Below are positions 8,834-20,353 of a DNA stretch of 62,540 bases, one piece after another; position 1 is the first letter of the stretch, and the number at the start of each line of letters is the position of its first letter. This stretch comes from Ponticaulis sp. (GTDB lineage Bacteria; Pseudomonadota; Alphaproteobacteria; Caulobacterales; Hyphomonadaceae). Both the position numbers and the translations under genes were made by a program. The notes below the pieces were generated by a model. It was not told the origin of the DNA, searched no databases, and saw only the letters and a program-made list of their open reading frames with translations. The stretch spans positions 1-62,540 of the forward strand of contig NZUJ01000129.1 in NCBI GenBank assembly GCA_002701295.1. The letters are read 5' to 3'.

Positions 8834-9508
8834 CTAGTTTTCGCTCTCGCCTACGAACGTCAGCCGTCCAGCTGGTGGTAATTCGGCCATGTCTTTCATC
8901 AACTCAATCAGCTCCTGTTTCGAATTGATGGCGCAATAGTCTGTGCGCAGAACGGACAGATATCCGGCTTTACGGATAGCGCTCCTAGGACACGCTTTTT
9001 GAAGCACAACATATGAGTTGGCGTCGTCTGTTGGAGACCGTGACAGAAGAACATAGTCGCTTCCGGGACGTGCTCCGATCTGAATAGCCCAAAGTTCTAT
9101 AGCCACGCCTTCAATTTCGACATCCGCAGCGTGAATAAAAAAGGCTGGTCGCGGATCAGCTACACCAAGCTCGCCGCGCTGATAGTCCGACCAGTAATTC
9201 AGCCAGCAGTGCATCACGCCATAGTTTTCAAGCCTCATCCATTCTGGATCATAAGTATCGACCAAATTGAATCGCCAATCGCCAGAACGAACAATGCTTG
9301 TACAGCCAAAGCTGTCGTCGCTCACAAAACTCTGAGGCCACAATTCATCTTCCTCGGTTGTGAATAGTGGAATGTCCGAATGGATCAAATCGTAGTCGAT
9401 TTCCAGATTCGCCAAGTCTGCATCTTGTTGCCCCACAAAAGCAGATGTGCAGCCAGTGAGCACCAGAAGAGCGGCCATACCTGCGAAAATAGGCTGTGAG
9501 CCTGTCAT
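8834..9508 (-). CDS. hypothetical lipoprotein
   Basis: A 224-residue lipoprotein of unknown function. The N terminus is a type II signal peptide, with the lipobox LTGC placing the lipidated cysteine at about residue 19. A strong ribosome site (GGGAGGGA) precedes the ATG. The mature part has no motif known to me; cysteines at several places (FGCTSI, MHCWLNYW, KACPRS, TDYCAIN) suggest disulphides in the periplasm. It is monocistronic and flanked by the direct repeats at 8.69 and 9.65 kb, and its codon use is A+T-richer than the housekeeping genes, which hints at transfer as a unit. Confidence 0.72.
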   Translation of the reverse strand: MTGSQPIFAGMAALLVLTGCTSAFVGQQDADLANLEIDYDLIHSDIPLFTTEEDELWPQSFVSDDSFGCTSIVRSGDWRFNLVDTYDPEWMRLENYGVMHCWLNYWSDYQRGELGVADPRPAFFIHAADVEIEGVAIELWAIQIGARPGSDYVLLSRSPTDDANSYVVLQKACPRSAIRKAGYLSVLRTDYCAINSKQELIELMKDMAELPPAGRLTFVGESEN

Positions 9509-9643
9509 TGTCCCTCCCGATCACCAGAACCGCGTCTGGCCATCTTTATAGAAATCACACTTCCACACAATTACGAGCAGGGATAGCAGTCGCCAGACTA
9601 TTAACCTTGGCATGCACGAAAGGCTCGCCGTAAAACACCCTTG

Positions 9644-9686
9644 ATACTGAAACAAAAACGTCGCAACGAGCACCTATACCGTGTTT
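9644..9686 (+). repeat. dispersed direct repeat, right copy
   Basis: This is the second copy of the element at 8688-8731: the stretch ATACTGAAACAAAAACGTCG is shared apart from one A in the homopolymer run, then the copies diverge by scattered transitions. It ends 30 bases before the next gene and may supply part of its leader. Confidence 0.7.
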
Positions 9687-9715
9687 GCACAAGTCCACTC
9701 GAATGAGAACTCACG

Positions 9716-10108
9716 ATGAGATCGAAACACATTCAGCTCGTGCTGGCGGCAATCTTCATCGGTCTCGGCGGATGGTGCCTCGTTGCGCCACATTCTGTTG
9801 AACGCCTGGTTCTGAGACCCGAATACCAGCATCTCTCCGCAACATCGGCGCTACTGCTCGGCTGTTTTGGCGCTCAGGCCGTGTTGGGCGGAATCGTGAT
9901 CGCTCTATCGCAGTTCACGCCCAGGACTTTCCTGATCTTCGGGCTCGTCGGGTCCCTGCCCTTCTTCGCCTTCAACTGGTATTTTGTGTTCGTGTCCAAA
10001 ATGTTCACCGAATGGATGCTGCTGGATTTCGTCGGTAATGTCGGCATTCTGACGTGCGGGTTACTTGGATATTGGCTACGCCGCCGCGAAGTTCGCGCAG
10101 CTCCGTGA
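9716..10108 (+). CDS. small four-helix membrane protein
   Basis: A 130-residue protein with four predicted transmembrane helices (about residues 5-25, 42-62, 71-92 and 100-122) and short loops, ending in a basic tail WLRRREVR (positive-inside). I do not recognise the family. It has its own start 207 bases from the lipoprotein gene that points the other way, so it probably has its own promoter in that gap. Nothing links it to the next gene by overlap. Confidence 0.65.
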   Translation: MRSKHIQLVLAAIFIGLGGWCLVAPHSVERLVLRPEYQHLSATSALLLGCFGAQAVLGGIVIALSQFTPRTFLIFGLVGSLPFFAFNWYFVFVSKMFTEWMLLDFVGNVGILTCGLLGYWLRRREVRAAP

Positions 10109-10249
10109 CATGTCGAGCGCAGCACGGCGCTCGGCCCGATGAAACTCAACTGAACCCATCCCACGCTTCGCGAGCGACCTCGAAAAATTCCTGAAGTTGT
10201 AAAGCCTGTCCGGCGCGCCAATATCTCCTCTGAAGAGAGGGGAAATCTC

Positions 10250-10735
10250 ATGCGATATAATCTGGCAGAGCTGAATGTCGGGCGTCTGGTCGCGCCCACT
10301 GATGACCCGCGCGTCAAGGATTTCATGGACAATCTGGACCTCATTAATGGCCTAGGCAAACGCATGCCGGGTTTTGTGTGGATGATGGAAGGTTCAGGCG
10401 AGCCGGGCACTGGCAATACCGACGCCAAAATTGGGGATGACCCACTGCATGTGTCCAACCTCACCGTATGGCGCGATGTTGAAAGCCTCGAGAAATTCGT
10501 CTGGGGCACGGTGCACAAGAAATTCTATGAGCGCCGCCAGGAATGGTTCGAAGTTCTTGGTGAAATGCACTTCGTTATGTGGTGGGTGCCCGAAGGCCAT
10601 GAACCCACGCTGGCAGAAGCGCTCGAGCGGCTGGAACTGCGCCGCAAGAATGGCGACAGCGATGACGCTTTTGGCTGGGATTATCTCAAACAGGCGAAAA
10701 TGCACCGCACCCATGCCTGTGCGCCCGCCGCATAA
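10250..10735 (+). CDS. DUF3291 domain protein
   Basis: A 161-residue cytosolic protein of the DUF3291 family, which shares the ferredoxin-like dimeric alpha/beta-barrel fold of antibiotic-biosynthesis monooxygenases. The conserved start YNLAELNVGRL, the central HVSNLTVWRDVESLEKFVWG with HKKFYERRQEWF, and the closing WWVPEGHEPTLAEA match that family as I know it. No enzyme activity is established for it. A clear ribosome site (GAGAGGGG) lies ahead of the ATG, and a rho-independent terminator follows the stop directly, so it is monocistronic. Confidence 0.85.
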   Translation: MRYNLAELNVGRLVAPTDDPRVKDFMDNLDLINGLGKRMPGFVWMMEGSGEPGTGNTDAKIGDDPLHVSNLTVWRDVESLEKFVWGTVHKKFYERRQEWFEVLGEMHFVMWWVPEGHEPTLAEALERLELRRKNGDSDDAFGWDYLKQAKMHRTHACAPAA

Positions 10736-10740
10736 AAAAA

Positions 10741-10775
10741 GACCACGTCGTGGGAGGGACGCGGTCTCTTCTTAG
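10741..10775 (+). terminator. rho-independent terminator of the DUF3291 gene
   Basis: Stem GACCACGTC (10741-10749) pairs with GACGCGGTC (10758-10766), with one G-U pair, then TCTTCTT follows. It begins 5 bases past the stop codon. Confidence 0.75.
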
Positions 10776-11016
10776 GTGTGGATCTGGTCTTCCATATTTT
10801 TATATCATAACCGGCAAGAGGCTGGGAAATGTGGGTAGCCGGTTATACTTTAACCTGAATAGTTGATAAAAATGGGCCGTTTATTAACTTCTCAGTCAAA
10901 TTAAACGTATTCACTCGATTTTTGTCGAAAACTTTCGATTTCCTGTCGAAGCCGCGACATTTTCAGCGCTGGACGCAAGGGTTTCTGTCCTTAAACAGAG
11001 GCAAAAGGAATCTGCC

Positions 11017-11349
11017 ATGTCTGAATTGCCGCCCTGCCCGAAATGCGCCTGCGCCTATACTTATGAAGATGGCGCGCTAATCATCTGCCCGGAATGCGCT
11101 CACGAATGGTCACCCACGGCAGACGCCGAAAATGCACCTGTCTGGAAAGACTCAAACGGCAATACACTCGCTGACGGTGATACAGTGACGGTGATCAAGG
11201 ATCTCAAAGTGAAGGGCTCATCACTTGTCGTGAAAGTCGGCACCAAGGTCCGCAATATTCGGCTCATCGAAGGCGATCATGACATTGATTGCAAAATCGA
11301 CGGCATTGGCGCCATGCAGCTCAAATCCGAGTTTGTTAAGAAAGTTTGA
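11017..11349 (+). CDS. yjdM: YjdM/PhnA-family zinc-ribbon protein
   Basis: A 110-residue protein of the former PhnA family (YjdM). It has an N-terminal zinc ribbon with two cysteine pairs, CPKCAC (residues 7-12) and CPECAH (about 25-30), then the conserved SH3-like C-terminal domain [20 protein letters not shown]. In spite of the old name there is no link to phosphonate use here. The gene stands alone, with a 281-base A+T-rich gap upstream that likely holds its promoter; TTTATTAACTT and similar stretches occur there but no clean promoter pair was found. The real function in any organism is unclear to me. Confidence 0.92.
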   Translation: MSELPPCPKCACAYTYEDGALIICPECAHEWSPTADAENAPVWKDSNGNTLADGDTVTVIKDLKVKGSSLVVKVGTKVRNIRLIEGDHDIDCKIDGIGAMQLKSEFVKKV

Positions 11350-11454
11350 GAAAATTAAGTACAAAATCGCTGTGTTTACGCTGAAAAGGCTCCGTTTGGG
11401 AAAACTGCATTAACCCTGTTCTGCTAGGGATGACAAAAATTGTCGAGTTTTCCC

Positions 11455-12195
11455 ATGATCAAAAAGCTCACCGCTGCTGTCGCCCTGACCATTTTCCTGT
11501 CTGCCTGTGCCTCCAACAAGGCGCCGATCCGACAAGGCTCACTATCGGGTTCTGGGTCTATCGCGCCGATTCCGGATGCGAGTGGACCGCGAATTGATGC
11601 GAATGTTCAGAGGCTCTACCCGAACAGAAAACTGTTTGTGTGTGATGGAACACGCGTGTCGAACAAACCGCCGACAGATGGGAATAATGAAGTCGTCAAA
11701 TACTCCCGCCTGATCGTGGTTGATGGCCCTGGCGGGAATGTACCGCTTGTTATGGCGCCCGCGAACAATGCCTGCGTGACCTCTGGCTTCGGAATGCGAA
11801 AGCTCGGCAATGATCCGGCCCGCATGCATAACGGGATCGACATTTTCTCGCGTCCTGCCAGCCGCGTTTTCTCCGGCGGTTCGGGCACGATTCTCGAAGC
11901 AGGCATGAATAGCGGCTATGGCCTGTCCGTGCTGATCGACCACGGCTATGGCGTCTATACGCGCTATGCTCACCTCGACTATATCGAGGATGATATCAAG
12001 GTTGGTGCGCGTCTGGTTTATGGTCATCCGATTGGCCGGATGGGCCGTTCCGGACAGGTGACGGGTATCCATCTTCACTATGAAATTCTGACGGGAACTT
12101 ACAAGGCTGGCGTCTGGGGACGCGGCTTGAAACCACGCGATCCTTTTTCCTTCCCGGAATGGGTCGATCCTCGCCTCGCTATGCTTGATCAGTAA
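11455..12195 (+). CDS. M23-family peptidase-like lipoprotein
   Basis: About 246 residues: a lipoprotein signal with lipobox LSAC (Cys near residue 18), a linker, then a peptidase M23 (LytM-like) domain. The zinc ligands appear as HNGID (HxxxD) near residue 125 and HLHYE (HxH) near 209, so the site looks intact and the protein should cut peptidoglycan crosslinks or stems from a membrane anchor in the periplasm. TTG 11440 lies upstream in frame, but ATG 11455 begins exactly where a signal peptide should. TTAACCCTGTTC, also seen before the gene at 2448, lies about 30 bases upstream. Confidence 0.88.
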   Translation: MIKKLTAAVALTIFLSACASNKAPIRQGSLSGSGSIAPIPDASGPRIDANVQRLYPNRKLFVCDGTRVSNKPPTDGNNEVVKYSRLIVVDGPGGNVPLVMAPANNACVTSGFGMRKLGNDPARMHNGIDIFSRPASRVFSGGSGTILEAGMNSGYGLSVLIDHGYGVYTRYAHLDYIEDDIKVGARLVYGHPIGRMGRSGQVTGIHLHYEILTGTYKAGVWGRGLKPRDPFSFPEWVDPRLAMLDQ

Positions 12196-12294
12196 GCCGT
12201 TTCGTCTGCCTTGAGGTCGGGCAAACAAACGCATTTCTTCACGCGCGTCTGAAAGGACTTCTCGCGGCGCGATTTTCGTAGTTTATGAGCTTCC

Positions 12295-13272
12295 ATGTAT
12301 ATGGTCTCTGCAACTGCCCCCCGTAAAACAATCGAAGCGGCCGCTGACGCGCTCGCCTGGCTCGACCCTTCACCTGCTGAAGCGATCGATACCAAGGAGG
12401 AAACGCGGACGCTGTGGCGACTCGATGCCTATGCGAATGATTTTGAAAGCGCACATGGCTGCGCTGGCGTTATTGAACTGGTGGATGCGTCTCTCTCCCC
12501 AGTGGTCACAAAACTCGAAGACATGGACTGGGTCGCGTTGTCTCTCGAAGGCCTGCCTGCAGTTCATGCAGGGCCATTTGTTGTCGCTGGCGCACATGAG
12601 CTGGCGAAAGGTCACCCTGGCCGCATTCCGCTCTGGATCGAAGCCGGCCCGGCATTTGGTACGGGTCATCACGGTACCACATCCGGCTGTCTTCTGGCCC
12701 TCACCGAAGTCGCCAAGTCGCACGCACTCGGCAAGGTTTTCGACGTCGGCACGGGGTCTGGCGTTCTGGCCATCGCCGCCGTGAAGAAGGGCGCAACCTT
12801 CGCGATTGCCAGCGACATGGATGCCGAAAGCGTTCGCGTCGCCCGCATCAATGCGGCGAACAACAAGGTGAAGAACAAGATCAAGTTTCTGACGGTCATG
12901 GGAGCTCAGTCTCAGCTCATCCGCTCCCAGGGCCCTTACGATACGATCTTTGCGAACATTCTCGCAAAGCCACTGATCTCACTATCGAAAGATCTGGCTC
13001 CTCTGCTCAGCCCGGGCGGTGTGGTTATTCTGTCAGGTCTTCTGAACTTCCAGGAACCCTCAGTCCGCGCGGCATTTGAAGGCCGCGGCCTGAAGCGCAT
13101 CGGGCGCATCCGGAAAGATGGCTGGTCCACACTGACTTATCAGAAGCCGAAATCTGCGCTCTCGCCTGCGAAAAAGAAGACGAGCGAGCTGAAGCGCCTG
13201 ATCGACGCGCTGGAAGCCGGCGATATGAGTGTGCTCAGTCAGTATGATGGATTCGAACCTGAAACGGATTGA
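12295..13272 (+). CDS. prmA: ribosomal protein L11 methyltransferase
   Basis: A 325-residue PrmA, which trimethylates amino groups of ribosomal protein L11 with SAM. The N-terminal substrate domain is followed by the typical FGTGHHGTT (about 120-128), the SAM loop DVGTGSGVLA (about 150-159) and ANILAKPL (about 220-227). It is about 30 residues longer than the E. coli protein because of a charged C-terminal tail after the catalytic domain (KKKTSELKRLIDALEAGD), which is unusual and of unknown role. The aminopeptidase P gene follows on the same strand after 60 bases, and the two may share a transcript. Confidence 0.94.
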   Translation: MYMVSATAPRKTIEAAADALAWLDPSPAEAIDTKEETRTLWRLDAYANDFESAHGCAGVIELVDASLSPVVTKLEDMDWVALSLEGLPAVHAGPFVVAGAHELAKGHPGRIPLWIEAGPAFGTGHHGTTSGCLLALTEVAKSHALGKVFDVGTGSGVLAIAAVKKGATFAIASDMDAESVRVARINAANNKVKNKIKFLTVMGAQSQLIRSQGPYDTIFANILAKPLISLSKDLAPLLSPGGVVILSGLLNFQEPSVRAAFEGRGLKRIGRIRKDGWSTLTYQKPKSALSPAKKKTSELKRLIDALEAGDMSVLSQYDGFEPETD

Positions 13273-13332
13273 TTCAGCGGTTTCCGAAGACTGCCCATTT
13301 ACAGGCGGCCAATCGCTGCTATCTCCTAGGGT

Positions 13333-15150
13333 ATGAGACAAAAATTTGATGTCCGCGGCGGCCCGGAAATCGGCCGCAAGAACCTTCCTCTTCTGCGCGA
13401 GACGCTCGCGGCCAAGGGGCTTGATGGCTTTTATCTTCCTCACGAGGATGAGTATCAGAATGAATACCAGCCCGAGGCAAACCAGCGCCTCGCCTGGGCA
13501 ACCGGTTTCACAGGCTCCGCTGGTGCGGCTTTCATTTTGACAGATAAGGCGATTGTCTATGTGGATGGCCGATACACCATCCAGATCCAGGAACAGGTCG
13601 ACAAGGCTCTGTTCGAAATCGCCAAATTCACGCCGCCTGGCCCATTCGATCTGATTGGTAAAATGGATCTCACCGACAAAGTGATTGGTTACGATCCCAA
13701 GGTCATGACGCCGCATACGGCTCAGGCTCTGCGTACTGCCCTGATCAAGGCAGGCGCTGTCGCAAAGGCCATGCCGAAGAACCCGATCGATCAATCCTGG
13801 AAGGGCCGCCCACGCCAGCCGCTGACACAGCTTGTTCCGCAAGATATCGAGTTTGCTGGCGAGAGCAGCTCTGACAAGCGCGACCGCGTCGCTGAAGAAC
13901 TCAAAGACCGTAAAGCTGATGCGGCGGTCATCACAGCGCCACCATCAATCGCCTGGCTTCTGAACATCCGTGCGAGTGACGTGAAGTGTTCACCGCTTCC
14001 GCTTGGCCGCGCCATTCTTCATTCTGATGGCACGGTTGATCTCTATGTCGCGCCGAAAAAGGTCACTGACGAAATTCGTGGACACCTTGGTAACCAGGTT
14101 TCAATTCACGATATTGCGGACCTGCCGAAAGGTCTTGCTGAACTCAAGGGCAAAACGGTTCAGGTGGACCCAGCGACGGCATCTGAGTGGTTCTTCTCCA
14201 CGCTTCGTCGCAATAAGGCGACCGTTCAGGAAGGCGCCGACCCGTGCGCGCTTCCTAAGGCCAAGAAGAACACATCCGAAATTGATGGTGCAGCACGCGC
14301 GCATGAACGCGATGGTGTTGCCGTCGTTCGCTTCCTTCATTGGCTCGATACAGGCATCAAACCGGGCAAAACCACAGAGATTGATGCCGTCAAAAAGCTG
14401 GAAAAATTCCGCGAGGATACCGGCGCTCTACAGGATATTTCCTTTGAGTCCATTTCCGGCTTCGGCTCAAATGGCGCTTTGAACCATTACCGCGTCAGCA
14501 CCGACACTAACGCTGTGTTCGAGCCGGACAATCTGTTCCTGATCGACTCTGGCGGCCAGTATTTCGACGGCACGACTGATATCACACGAACCATTGCTGT
14601 TGGCACACCCACTGACGAGATGATCAAACATTATACGCTCGTCCTGCGCGGGCATGTTGCCATGTCGGTGGTTCGTTTCCCGGATGGCACAACCGGCACG
14701 CATATCGATGCACTGGCCCGCTTGCCTTTGTGGATGGCTGGTCTTGATTATGACCACGGTACGGGTCACGGCGTCGGCGCTTACCTCGGCGTTCACGAAG
14801 GCCCGCAACGAATTGCCAAAGGCTGGAATTCAGTTCCTCTGGCCCCAGGCATGATCGTTTCGAATGAGCCTGGCTACTATATTCCAAATGGCTACGGCAT
14901 TCGGATCGAGAACCTGCAATTCGTGACGGAAGCCGAACAGATTGACGGTGGCAACCTTCCGATGATGGGCTTCAAAGCGCTCACCATGGCGCCTTATGCG
15001 CGTAATCTGATCAATGTTGATCTGCTTACCGCCGACGAAAAAGCCTGGGTCGACAGCTATCATGCTGAGGTACTCAGTAAACTTGCACCGCGCATGTCTG
15101 AATATCCGGAAGCTCTCGACTGGCTCAAGGCTGCTTGCGCACCTCTTTAA
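13333..15150 (+). CDS. pepP: Xaa-Pro aminopeptidase (aminopeptidase P, M24B)
   Basis: A 605-residue three-domain aminopeptidase P of the long, eukaryote-like APP1 type: two creatinase N-like domains (about 1-300) and a pita-bread catalytic domain. The dinuclear metal ligands are visible as DSGGQYFDGTTD (two Asp, about 404-415), GTGHGVG (His, about 479), NEPGYY (Glu, about 511) and RIEN (Glu, about 525). It removes N-terminal residues before proline and has no signal peptide, so it works in the cytosol on imported or internal peptides. A GC-rich hairpin covers its stop codon and the end of the convergent ligA. Confidence 0.93.
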   Translation: MRQKFDVRGGPEIGRKNLPLLRETLAAKGLDGFYLPHEDEYQNEYQPEANQRLAWATGFTGSAGAAFILTDKAIVYVDGRYTIQIQEQVDKALFEIAKFTPPGPFDLIGKMDLTDKVIGYDPKVMTPHTAQALRTALIKAGAVAKAMPKNPIDQSWKGRPRQPLTQLVPQDIEFAGESSSDKRDRVAEELKDRKADAAVITAPPSIAWLLNIRASDVKCSPLPLGRAILHSDGTVDLYVAPKKVTDEIRGHLGNQVSIHDIADLPKGLAELKGKTVQVDPATASEWFFSTLRRNKATVQEGADPCALPKAKKNTSEIDGAARAHERDGVAVVRFLHWLDTGIKPGKTTEIDAVKKLEKFREDTGALQDISFESISGFGSNGALNHYRVSTDTNAVFEPDNLFLIDSGGQYFDGTTDITRTIAVGTPTDEMIKHYTLVLRGHVAMSVVRFPDGTTGTHIDALARLPLWMAGLDYDHGTGHGVGAYLGVHEGPQRIAKGWNSVPLAPGMIVSNEPGYYIPNGYGIRIENLQFVTEAEQIDGGNLPMMGFKALTMAPYARNLINVDLLTADEKAWVDSYHAEVLSKLAPRMSEYPEALDWLKAACAPL

Positions 15151-15157
15151 GGTGCGC
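15137..15157. terminator. hairpin between convergent pepP and ligA
   Basis: GCGCACCT (15137-15144) pairs perfectly with AGGTGCGC (15150-15157) around a CTTTA loop. It includes the pepP stop codon and ends 3 bases before the ligA stop. No T-run follows on either strand, so it is a weak or rho-assisted terminator at best. Confidence 0.4.
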
Positions 15158-15160
15158 GGG

Positions 15161-17641
<2,481 letters not shown>

Positions 17642-19348
17642 CTAAACAGTCTCTGTCATCAAGCGATCTGCAGCGGCGCGCGCTTCTTTTGTGATCTCAC
17701 TACCAGAAAGCATACGCGCAATTTCTTCACGGCGAACCTCACCGGCCAGTTCCTTCATGCGGGATACTGTTGTGTCCGCATTTTCAACATGTTTGACGAT
17801 GTGCCAGTGATGATGGCCGCTGGAGGCAACTTGTGGACTATGCGTGATGGCCATGACCTGACGTGTTTCGGCCAAACGTCCCAGACGCTCGCCTACTGCT
17901 GCGGCAACCGCACCACCGACACCCTGATCTGCCTCATCAAAAATGAGAAGTGATGCCGAGTGCAGGCTTGCAAGACAAACCCGAAGCGCAAGAGTGAACC
18001 GTGCAAGCTCTCCACCTGACGCAATCTGATTGAGCGCGCCAAACGTCGCCCCTGGATTGGTCTGAACTTCAAACAACACATCATCCCGACCATTCGGGCC
18101 TGCCTTGTCGAGTTCAAGCTGGCTGACCTGTACGCGGAATTTCGCGTGTTCCAATTTAAGTGGGGCAAGTTCTTTGCCGACGGAGATACCCAGTTGTTCA
18201 CCGCTCGATTGACGCAAAGCACTCAGTTTGTCCGCGACATCGAGATACTGTTTTTCAGCCGACTTCAGATCTGACTGCGCTGTTTCAAGCACCAGATCAA
18301 ACCCTTCCAATTCAGCCAGTCTTTCCTGACTTTCCTTGAGAAAATCCGAGAGAGCATCCGGATCAATACTGTATTTGCGACCAGCCGCGCGAAGCGAAAA
18401 CAGCCTTTGTTCAACACTTTCAAGCGCATCCGGATCGTGATCGAACGCCGTGCGCGCTGTTTCGACGGCAATCTGGGCCTCATTTATTTCAATCAACGCA
18501 CGTTCGACGGCTTCTTGCGCAGACTTGAGCGTGACAATTTGCGGGCTGTCTTCCGGTGCTTCGGCGAGCTCTGGCAAACGGAAGCTACGCTCGAGATGAC
18601 GAGAAGCCGCACCAAAGGAATCAAGCGCATTGCTCTGTGACAGCACAGAATCAGCGTCACTCAGACATTCAATCAGCTTCTGACTGTTCAGAAGCATGAT
18701 GCGCTCCAGCGCCAGTCGCGATGCCTCACCCTCACTCGGAGCCAGTTTTTCGAGCTCTTCCGTCAGCAAGCGGAGTTGAGAAATTTCCTGATCACGCGAA
18801 TCGACCTTGGCCTGAAGCTTGGCAAGACGCGCACGCGCCGCAGACATCTCATCATAAGCCGTACCAACGCGCTTCAGAATACTCCCCGCGCCGGCATATT
18901 GGTCGAGCAAGTCACCATGCAGGCGGGTATTGAGCAGCGCGGAGCCATCATGCTGGCCGTGAATTTCGACGAGTTCGGTTCCGACCATTTTCGCAAGGTC
19001 TGCACTGATCACCTGATCATTTGCGAACATTCGCGTCGGTCCATCAGCATTAAGAACGCGGCGCAAAGTGAGAACGTCGTCACCATCATCAAGCAAACCG
19101 CGCTCTGACAGCTCCTGGCGGACTTCACTCCCCTCAGGCAGCCAGAAGCTTGCAGAAACAATTGCGCGGTCTGCGCCGGTTCTGATGAACCGCTTTTCGC
19201 CCTTGCCACCCAGGACAAAGCGCAAGGCTTCGAGGAGAATGGATTTGCCTGCCCCGGTCTCCCCCGTAATGGAGGTAAACCCTTTGTGGACATCTACGTC
19301 CAGGGCATCAATCAAAACGAAATCACGGACAGAGAGTGCAATTAACAT
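17642..19348 (-). CDS. recN: DNA repair ATPase RecN
   Basis: A 568-residue SMC-like protein that helps repair double-strand breaks by holding DNA ends. Walker A is GETGAGKS at residues 29-36; a long central coiled coil follows; the ABC signature is in ASGGELARFTLALR and Walker B in LLIFDEADQGVGG, then the H-loop MAITHSPQVAS. Length and order are normal. It starts at ATG 19348 and lies between bamD and ligA, an order shared with Caulobacter as I recall it. A LexA box is not evident close to its start, as expected for an internal operon gene. Confidence 0.95.
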   Translation of the reverse strand: MLIALSVRDFVLIDALDVDVHKGFTSITGETGAGKSILLEALRFVLGGKGEKRFIRTGADRAIVSASFWLPEGSEVRQELSERGLLDDGDDVLTLRRVLNADGPTRMFANDQVISADLAKMVGTELVEIHGQHDGSALLNTRLHGDLLDQYAGAGSILKRVGTAYDEMSAARARLAKLQAKVDSRDQEISQLRLLTEELEKLAPSEGEASRLALERIMLLNSQKLIECLSDADSVLSQSNALDSFGAASRHLERSFRLPELAEAPEDSPQIVTLKSAQEAVERALIEINEAQIAVETARTAFDHDPDALESVEQRLFSLRAAGRKYSIDPDALSDFLKESQERLAELEGFDLVLETAQSDLKSAEKQYLDVADKLSALRQSSGEQLGISVGKELAPLKLEHAKFRVQVSQLELDKAGPNGRDDVLFEVQTNPGATFGALNQIASGGELARFTLALRVCLASLHSASLLIFDEADQGVGGAVAAAVGERLGRLAETRQVMAITHSPQVASSGHHHWHIVKHVENADTTVSRMKELAGEVRREEIARMLSGSEITKEARAAADRLMTETV

Positions 19349-19390
19349 GCACTCGACATATCATAGGAACAAATCCGGAACAAACAAAAA

Positions 19391-20212
19391 TCAGAACAAA
19401 CCGAGAATCTTTTTGCGTCTCTGTGGTTCGACATCCATGGTCTGCCCCTTGCTGGTCATCAGATCATATGCATCTTCATACCAGTCTGTCTGGCCGTAAT
19501 TATAGCCAAGAACTGACGCTGCGCGGTTCGCTTCGCTGGTGAGGCCGATTGAAAGATAGGCTTCTGTCAGACGATAGAGTGCCTCTGGCGTGTGGCTCGT
19601 CGTTTCGAACTCATCAATAACGCGTTTGAAGCGGTTGATCGCTGCAAGGTGCTGGTTCCGGCGCAGATACCAACGACCAACTTCCATTTCCTTACCGGCC
19701 AGCTGATCTCGAATCATATCCATTTTCAGGCGCGAATCGGCTGCATATTCCGTGTCGGGATACCGGCGCACAACGTCATCAAACGCGGCCAACGCATCTT
19801 CAGTTGTTTTCTGGTCGCGGCCGACGTCTACGATTTGCTCGAAATAGCAGATGCCAATCAGGTAGTAGGCATAAACGGTTTCATCATTACCGGGATGCAA
19901 TGAGATATAGCGGCGCGCGGCAGTGATCGCTTCTTCATACGAATTGCTCTGATAGCTCGCGAATGCCGACATCAGATTGGCACGGCTGGCCCATTCCGAA
20001 TACGGGTGTTGGCGTTCGACTTCGTCAAACAACAGAACTGATTCATCATAGCGACGCACCAGAAGCGAATCAGCGGCTTCGTTATACAGCTGTTCCACTG
20101 GCCGTTCGACGTAAGCCAGGCGTTCGTTTCGGGATCCATCAAAAAGCGAGCATCCACCCGGTACCATCAGGGCTGCAGTCAATAGCAGGAAGGATTTGGG
20201 CTGGCTTTTCAT
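19391..20212 (-). CDS. bamD: outer membrane assembly lipoprotein BamD
   Basis: A 273-residue BamD, the essential lipoprotein of the BAM complex that inserts beta-barrel proteins in the outer membrane. The signal peptide ends in a lipobox PGGC, with lipid on about Cys21. TPR-type repeats follow, with the family phrase LFDEVERQHPYSEWA at about residues 61-75 and RYPDTEYAADSR near 155-166. The protein is on the inner leaflet of the outer membrane. Just downstream is recN, upstream lpxC; both BamD and LpxC serve outer membrane building, which makes this a sensible operon. Confidence 0.95.
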   Translation of the reverse strand: MKSQPKSFLLLTAALMVPGGCSLFDGSRNERLAYVERPVEQLYNEAADSLLVRRYDESVLLFDEVERQHPYSEWASRANLMSAFASYQSNSYEEAITAARRYISLHPGNDETVYAYYLIGICYFEQIVDVGRDQKTTEDALAAFDDVVRRYPDTEYAADSRLKMDMIRDQLAGKEMEVGRWYLRRNQHLAAINRFKRVIDEFETTSHTPEALYRLTEAYLSIGLTSEANRAASVLGYNYGQTDWYEDAYDLMTSKGQTMDVEPQRRKKILGLF

Positions 20213-20353
20213 ATACTCGTCACCTTAACACATCACGGCACTTTGACCGGTGATACCGCGTTGATACCGCCACGCCAAGATGTTTCACCATGAAAGCTGA
20301 TTAATGGACAGCGTGGCCAGCACAAGACCACACCAGAATTGCACGCGGAGGCC

